NCBI GenBank assembly: GCA_937858235.1
Contig: CALLZZ010000198.1
Location: 1-9,489, forward strand
Direction: 5' to 3'
Source: an uncultured Clostridia bacterium
Lineage (GTDB): Bacteria; Bacillota; Clostridia; Oscillospirales; Oscillospiraceae
DNA length: 9,489 bases
Part shown: one piece after another, positions 6,786-9,489 of the stretch
Numbering within the stretch: the first letter of the stretch is position 1
How the letters are laid out: each line of letters opens with the position of its first letter
The notes under the pieces: generated by a model
What the model saw: the letters and a program-made list of their open reading frames with translations, nothing else
The model's database searches: none
Told to the model about the DNA's origin: nothing
Translations under genes and position numbers: made by a program

Positions 6786-7001
6786 AACAGGTCTGAAAAG
6801 TAACATTCGATGTTACCCTGTGACCCCAAACTTGAAAAACCGAAAATCTCATAAATTGAGCATAAACCACTATTCATTGGGGTGTAAAAGGTGTTTCACA
6901 AAGCATTTGAGCAAATTGCAAAAATCAAATCTTGTCCATAATTATATGGGACAGAGATACAAACAGATAACATTACATTAACAATAAGGGGGTGTTCACT
7001 A
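6786..7001. other. Hairpin-rich intergenic region, candidate replication origin
   Basis: This stretch after rep holds no gene but several dyads. GTAACAT/ATGTTAC (6800-6806 and 6810-6816) is a perfect 7-bp stem around TCG. ACCCCAA (6823-6829) pairs with TTGGGGT (6877-6883), enclosing CTCA/TGAG (6848-6851 and 6857-6860). TGTCCATA and TATGGGACA (6933-6953) pair with one bulge. GGTGT is repeated at 6881 and 6890. The first hairpin has no T-run, so it is not a standard terminator. A cluster like this beside a rolling-circle-type rep is what a double- or single-strand origin looks like, but no nick site can be named. Confidence 0.45.
6916..6944 (+). promoter_or_regulatory. Weak promoter candidate for the second operon
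   Basis: TTGCAA (6916-6921) and TAATTA (6939-6944) are spaced 17 bp apart and lie about 60 bases before the next gene. Both hexamers depart from consensus, and the AT-rich dyad at 6933-6953 overlaps the -10. The operon could equally be read through from rep. Confidence 0.3.
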
Positions 7002-7211
7002 ATGCAGGTAGAACGCATATCAGCAGACATTACATTGAAGCACAAACCAAGAACGGGAACACAGGCTTACAATATGCTGATTGAATCTCTCAAAGCAGAG
7101 ATACAGGAAAAACAGGAGATTTTATCTCATCTCTCACAGGACAAAGTAAAACAGAAATTCATAGAGAACTGGAATCCTACAACAAGGAGCGTGAACATCT
7201 ATGATATGTAG
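7002..7211 (+). CDS. Hypothetical protein, 69 aa, coiled-coil
   Basis: The ATG at 7002 has a strong AAGGGGGTG ribosome site (6986-6994) seven bases upstream, and the frame ends at TAG 7209-7211. Residues 22-45 (AYNMLIESLKAEIQEKQEIL and on) form an amphipathic, heptad-like helix; the ends are polar. I recognise no family. It opens a tightly spaced operon with the DUF5681-type gene, whose ribosome site overlaps this stop codon. A small adaptor or regulator of a phage-like module is possible but not shown by the sequence. Confidence 0.65.
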   Translation: MQVERISADITLKHKPRTGTQAYNMLIESLKAEIQEKQEILSHLSQDKVKQKFIENWNPTTRSVNIYDM

Positions 7212-7227
7212 GAAGGAGTGATTTTCT

Positions 7228-7581
7228 ATGCCTTATGCTAAAGGACAAAGCGGTAACCCAAAGGGCAGACCTAAGCAAACCGCAGAGCAGAAATCACAAA
7301 AGGAGCAATTTCAAAGGTTGCTTAAATCTTCTACCGTTGAAGCTCTGCAAAGCATAATTCAGATTGCCAGTGACAGATACAACAAGGACCGATTCAATGC
7401 TTGTAAGTACATCATTGACAAGGCTTATGGTGCAAATACTGCTTTTCTTTTAGACGGTACAGAAGATACTGCTCCTACTGTGATTAGGATTGTTCCATAC
7501 GGTAAAGAAAACGAGGACTGGGACGAAGACGACTGGGAAGATGAATGGAACAATGCCCCAGATGAAAATGAGGACGAATAA
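7228..7581 (+). CDS. DUF5681-type protein with acidic tail
   Basis: The protein has 117 residues. The N-terminus AKGQSGNPKGRPKQT is the DUF5681 signature, found mostly in phage and mobile-element proteins, some of them near terminase genes. Residues 20-75 are helical and include DRYNKDRFNACKYIIDKAYG, a pattern seen in small helical proteins at phage packaging loci. The last 20 residues are strongly acidic (WDEDDWEDEW, DENEDE), which could mimic DNA or bind a basic partner. The start is set by GGAAGGAG (7211-7218), nine bases upstream. DUF5681 has no settled biochemical function; a terminase-small-subunit-like role is only a suggestion because no large terminase is in the window. Confidence 0.7.
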   Translation: MPYAKGQSGNPKGRPKQTAEQKSQKEQFQRLLKSSTVEALQSIIQIASDRYNKDRFNACKYIIDKAYGANTAFLLDGTEDTAPTVIRIVPYGKENEDWDEDDWEDEWNNAPDENEDE

Positions 7582-7583
7582 CT

Positions 7584-7715
7584 ATGGTTAAGATTACAAA
7601 CGGAACAGTTACCACAGAGGTAACGCAAGGTGCGTATGACCTATTTTACAAAGAGCAAGGATTTGTGATTGTGTCAGACGAAAATGAAAAATGGGAGGAA
7701 GAAGAAAATGGCTAA
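7584..7715 (+). CDS. Small phage-like protein (43 aa)
   Basis: The ATG at 7584 lies 2 bases after the previous stop, with GAGG at 7570-7573 as ribosome site. The 43-residue product begins MVKITNGTVTTEVTQGAYDL and ends in an acidic tail (EKWEEEENG). The short pattern 'K-I-T-N-G ... V-T-x-G-A-Y ... G-F' is familiar from tiny proteins among the head or tail genes of Firmicute phages, where their role is mostly unknown. Its stop overlaps the next start by 8 bases, so the two are translationally coupled. Family recognition is tentative. Confidence 0.65.
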   Translation: MVKITNGTVTTEVTQGAYDLFYKEQGFVIVSDENEKWEEEENG

Positions 7716-8391
7716 AATCAATACTGTTGCAAACAACGGACTGACTATCATTGAGAACTACAATAAACTGCTTGAACAGATCAGAAAAGCAAAGACCATT
7801 GATGATGTGCGTATTCTGGTTGCAAGTACAAGAGATTTTATTTCTGTGTATAAGCGTGTTGATAAGAACATGGTAAATGAAATCTATGAAAAGCTCCAGA
7901 ACAAACTTCACGATATGGTTGCTGAAAATGCTTTTGTGTATGACCGTATGAATAACAGGGTTGAGGAAATCCGCAATCGTGGTTATGACTATGCAAATGA
8001 AAAGGACGATACACAAGCAGTACAGAGCAAAGCACTTCAGATTATGTCTCAGATGCCTAAGGTAATGAACAGCAATCATGCAAACCGTATTACTAAGGTT
8101 TTGACGGATTCTATCAATTCTGGTGTTGTCGGTAGCAAGGCTGTTCTGGAGCTGCTTAAATATCCTGCTTATGCTGATATGGTATCTGCAAAGATTAGGG
8201 AGCGTGCTTTTGAAGGTAGCAAATCTTCTGCTGAACAGGCTTTTGACAGATTGAAAGAATCTGAACTGAAAGAGGCTGAACAGGGACTTGCTTCTGTGTA
8301 TATGCAGGGCTTTCATCTTAGAAACATTGAAAAACAGGTCAATGCGTTTAAGAAACCCTCTGCATGGAATCCAAACGAACAGACAGCATAA
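7708..8391 (+). CDS. Hypothetical protein, 227 aa, all-helical
   Basis: The ATG at 7708 overlaps the end of the previous gene and has GGAGG (7694-7698) nine bases upstream; the frame itself is open from 7669, but no better start lies there. The sequence is mainly helical, with a first domain (residues 10-95) ending in a long charged helix (YDRMNNRVEEIRNRG), a middle part (100-165) with TKVLTDSINSGVVGSKAVLE, and a charged helix at 178-215 (DRLKESELKEAEQGL). There is no signal peptide or membrane segment. I do not recognise the family. Position after phage-like small genes hints at a structural or scaffold-like protein, but the sequence alone does not show this. Confidence 0.75.
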   Translation: MAKINTVANNGLTIIENYNKLLEQIRKAKTIDDVRILVASTRDFISVYKRVDKNMVNEIYEKLQNKLHDMVAENAFVYDRMNNRVEEIRNRGYDYANEKDDTQAVQSKALQIMSQMPKVMNSNHANRITKVLTDSINSGVVGSKAVLELLKYPAYADMVSAKIRERAFEGSKSSAEQAFDRLKESELKEAEQGLASVYMQGFHLRNIEKQVNAFKKPSAWNPNEQTA

Positions 8392-8392
8392 A

Positions 8393-8429
8393 GGATAATC
8401 CCAGAATAACACAGGATAATCCAGATTGA
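8393..8429. repeat. Paired GGATAATCC palindromes plus CCAGATTGA
   Basis: Each 9-base palindrome is GGAT-A-ATCC. The copies at 8393-8401 and 8414-8422 are on the same helix face. GATAATCCAGA (8415-8425) also occurs at 5024-5034 in the left-end non-coding DNA. Immediately after the stop codon of the 227-residue protein, this looks like an operator or a Rep/recombinase site shared by both ends of the module. Confidence 0.5.
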
Positions 8430-8624
8430 ATCAGAAGTCATAAGGTAATGTATTCCTATGGTATAGGATAAAAGTCCACCAGAAGTCAACAGAGAACCTC
8501 TGGGGATAAACATAAAATTGAGAATAAAATAAATCGGTTACTAAAGAATAGTCCAGTTGTCCAGACGGAGCAAACACAAAAATATGGACAACAATACAAT
8601 AGTTCAGATGAATTTGTATTCGTG

Positions 8625-8641
8625 TCCCTAATCGAAAGGGA
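8625..8641 (+). promoter_or_regulatory. Hairpin masking the ribosome site of the excisionase-like gene
   Basis: TCCCT (8625-8629) pairs perfectly with AGGGA (8637-8641) around AATCGAA. The right arm is the purine-rich ribosome site (AAAGGGAG) of the gene starting at 8651. Folding would hide it and lower translation. The stem is only 5 bp, so the effect would be modest. Confidence 0.4.
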
Positions 8642-8650
8642 GAATACAAA

Positions 8651-8932
8651 ATGGCAAAGAAGAATAATGCAAACAATACGAACACTTTACCAGAGCAGGA
8701 GTTTAACTTTATTGTATCAGATGTACGCATTCCTCGTATGGTGCCTTTACAGACTCTTGCAGATGAATCTGGTATTTCATATAAAGCACTTTGGCAGATG
8801 TGCAAGCAGAACAAAATCGTGCATATTAAGTCCGGTAATAAGTTTCTTGTGAATGTAGATAAATTCATTGAGTTTCTCAATACCGGCGAAACGGAGGTTG
8901 AGAGCAATGACGGAGGCAGCAACACAGCATAA
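8651..8932 (+). CDS. Excisionase-like helix-turn-helix DNA-binding protein
   Basis: The protein has 93 residues with a polar N-terminal tail. VPLQTLADESGISYKALWQM (31-50) is a helix-turn-helix of the MerR/excisionase type. It is followed by a small wing and a closing helix (IKSGNKFLVNVDKFIEFL, 59-76), the usual 'R/K-x-G-x-x-x-x-V ... F-x-x-[FW]-L' ending of Xis-like proteins. Such proteins bind and bend DNA at attachment sites to favour excision, or act as small regulators. The AAAGGGAG ribosome site is within a weak hairpin. The last 26 bases overlap the start of the HNH gene in another frame. No integrase is seen here; one may lie to the right. Confidence 0.65.
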   Translation: MAKKNNANNTNTLPEQEFNFIVSDVRIPRMVPLQTLADESGISYKALWQMCKQNKIVHIKSGNKFLVNVDKFIEFLNTGETEVESNDGGSNTA

Positions 8933-9311
8933 AAACAATGTCGAATGGGGACAGGCAAAGGGATTTTCAAAATATCTTATTTCTACTGACGGACAGGTTT
9001 ACAGCCTAAAGCGTGATAGGCTTTTACCGCAAGGATATACACAAAGAGGATATAAACAAGTTGATGTGTGTAATGATGAGGGTATCAAAAAGCACATGAG
9101 AGTTCATAGGCTTGTCTATATGGCTCATAAAGGTGTTATTCCAGAGGGTATGCAAATCAATCACAAGGACGAGAACAAAGCAAATAACTGCATTGACAAT
9201 CTGGAACTTATGACAAACAAGGAAAATTCAAGCTATGGCACTCGTAATGCACGAATCAGCCAAGCAATGAAAAGATACAGAGCAAAACAGCGTGCAATGG
9301 CCGCTTGTTGA
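8907..9311 (+). CDS. NUMOD4-HNH endonuclease family protein
   Basis: The protein has 134 residues from the ATG at 8907, which lies inside the end of the previous gene with GGAGGTTGAGAG just upstream, so translation is probably coupled; an earlier in-frame start at 8868 would extend far into that gene and is less likely. Residues 20-50 (FSKYLISTDGQVYSLKRDRL) match NUMOD4. The HNH part is VHRLVYMAH (H67), INHKDENKANN (H86, D88, N94) and DNLELMT with NKEN at 104-107, all canonical for phage HNH_3 nucleases. The tail (residues 112-130) is basic and suits DNA contact. Such free-standing nucleases are homing enzymes or packaging helpers in phages. It shares only the HNH core pattern with the nuclease inside the BREX operon. 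Confidence 0.88.
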   Translation: MTEAATQHKNNVEWGQAKGFSKYLISTDGQVYSLKRDRLLPQGYTQRGYKQVDVCNDEGIKKHMRVHRLVYMAHKGVIPEGMQINHKDENKANNCIDNLELMTNKENSSYGTRNARISQAMKRYRAKQRAMAAC

Positions 9312-9314
9312 TGT

Positions 9315-9342
9315 GGTATCAGAATTTATACTTTTTGATACC
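9315..9342. repeat. Inverted repeat after the HNH gene
   Basis: GGTATCA (9315-9321) and TGATACC (9336-9342) are perfect 7-bp arms around 14 bases. A few Ts lie within the right half of the loop rather than after the stem, so it is a weak terminator at best. The arms are part of the GTATCARAAAGTAT motif that recurs downstream. Confidence 0.5.
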
Positions 9343-9346
9343 ATGC

Positions 9347-9489
9347 AAATGAAACCTCAAATGAGTATCAGAAAGTATGCGTAAAAACTTTTGATTATTC
9401 TCACAAAGAGTGTGTACTTTTTGAGACTTGCCTGAAATGAAACCTCAAATGAGTATCAGAAAGTATGCGTAAAAACTTTTGATTATTCT
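9347..9489. repeat. 88-bp-period direct repeat running to the window edge
   Basis: Fifty-five bases at 9347-9401 recur exactly at 9435-9489. The 33 bases between them also resemble the DNA before the first copy (ACTTTTTGA at 9330 and 9416), so the true unit is 86-88 bp. Each unit carries GTATCARAAAGTAT in both orientations: minus at 9328-9341 and plus at 9365-9378; minus (two changes) at 9414-9427 and plus at 9453-9466. More copies may follow to the right. Confidence 0.85.

Larger units (their letters stand above)
8392..8650. other. Repeat-rich intergenic region before the excisionase-like gene
   Basis: No gene is seen. Two GGATAATCC palindromes start 21 bp apart (8393 and 8414), two helical turns. 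The second runs into CCAGATTGA, the reverse complement of the left-end repeats. TCCTAT/ATAGGA (8454-8459 and 8463-8468) is a perfect stem around GGT. CAGAG/CTCTG (8490-8494 and 8498-8502) is another. CAGAAGTCA occurs at 8432 and 8480. TTGAGA (8518-8523) with TAAAGA (8542-8547) is a weak promoter candidate for the next gene. Confidence 0.5.

Noticed and set aside
6800..6816. Rho-independent terminator after rep
   Set aside because: The stem is perfect but AT-rich and followed by CCTGTGACCCC with no T-run, so termination is not supported.
7609..8412. Long minus-strand open frame (267 codons) opposite the phage-like genes
   Set aside because: It lies antisense to two plus-strand genes with strong ribosome sites and overlapping starts, and its product is Cys/His/Phe-rich with no recognisable domain; it reads as the complement of AT-rich coding DNA.
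8431..8970. Minus-strand open frame (179 codons)
   Set aside because: It is antisense to the helix-turn-helix gene and the repeat-rich gap, with no ribosome site and no known motif.
9347..9489. CRISPR array
   Set aside because: The two 55-base copies are too long, the spacer resembles the repeat flank, and there is no cas gene; it is a tandem repeat with a degenerate part.

Overview
The window joins two unlike blocks. The left block, about 1-4760, is read on the minus strand and is part of a type 1 BREX phage-defence operon: a 5'-truncated pglX (DNA adenine methyltransferase), a small HNH-nuclease gene, and pglZ (alkaline-phosphatase-fold protein), which runs off the left edge. The right block, about 4765-9489, is read on the plus strand and looks like a mobile element. 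The strong AGGAGG-type ribosome sites, moderate to low GC and gene families point to a Firmicute, probably a gut Clostridium relative (Lachnospiraceae/Oscillospiraceae type). That assignment is inference.

Left block. The pglX-pglZ order is the usual BREX-1 order, with the HNH gene slotted between them by near-zero spacing. PglX similarity begins abruptly near 4750, in the middle of its target-recognition region. The N-terminal half with the methyltransferase catalytic motif is absent, and an in-frame TGA (4763-4765) lies just upstream. As seen here, BREX methylation should be off unless the missing half is restored by recombination.

Right block. About 415 bases with no convincing gene (4766-5179) carry a perfect 9-bp inverted repeat and a cluster of TCAATCTGG repeats. 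They lead to an extended -10 promoter, an attenuator-like leader with an intrinsic terminator, and an operon for a PC4/YdbC-like single-stranded-DNA-binding protein, a 41-residue protein and a replication protein resembling the filamentous-phage gene II/X family. Next comes a hairpin-rich intergenic region that could hold an origin. A tightly packed operon follows: a 69-residue coiled-coil protein, a DUF5681-type protein with an acidic tail, a 43-residue phage-like protein and a 227-residue helical protein. A second repeat-rich gap precedes an excisionase-like helix-turn-helix protein overlapping a NUMOD4/HNH nuclease. The window ends inside an 88-bp-period repeat.

How it may fit together (inference): a single-strand-replicating element or phage satellite has inserted into, or recombined with, pglX and disabled BREX. 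The excisionase-like protein would allow reversal. No integrase, capsid or conjugation gene is visible, and the right junction lies outside the window, so the class of element stays open.
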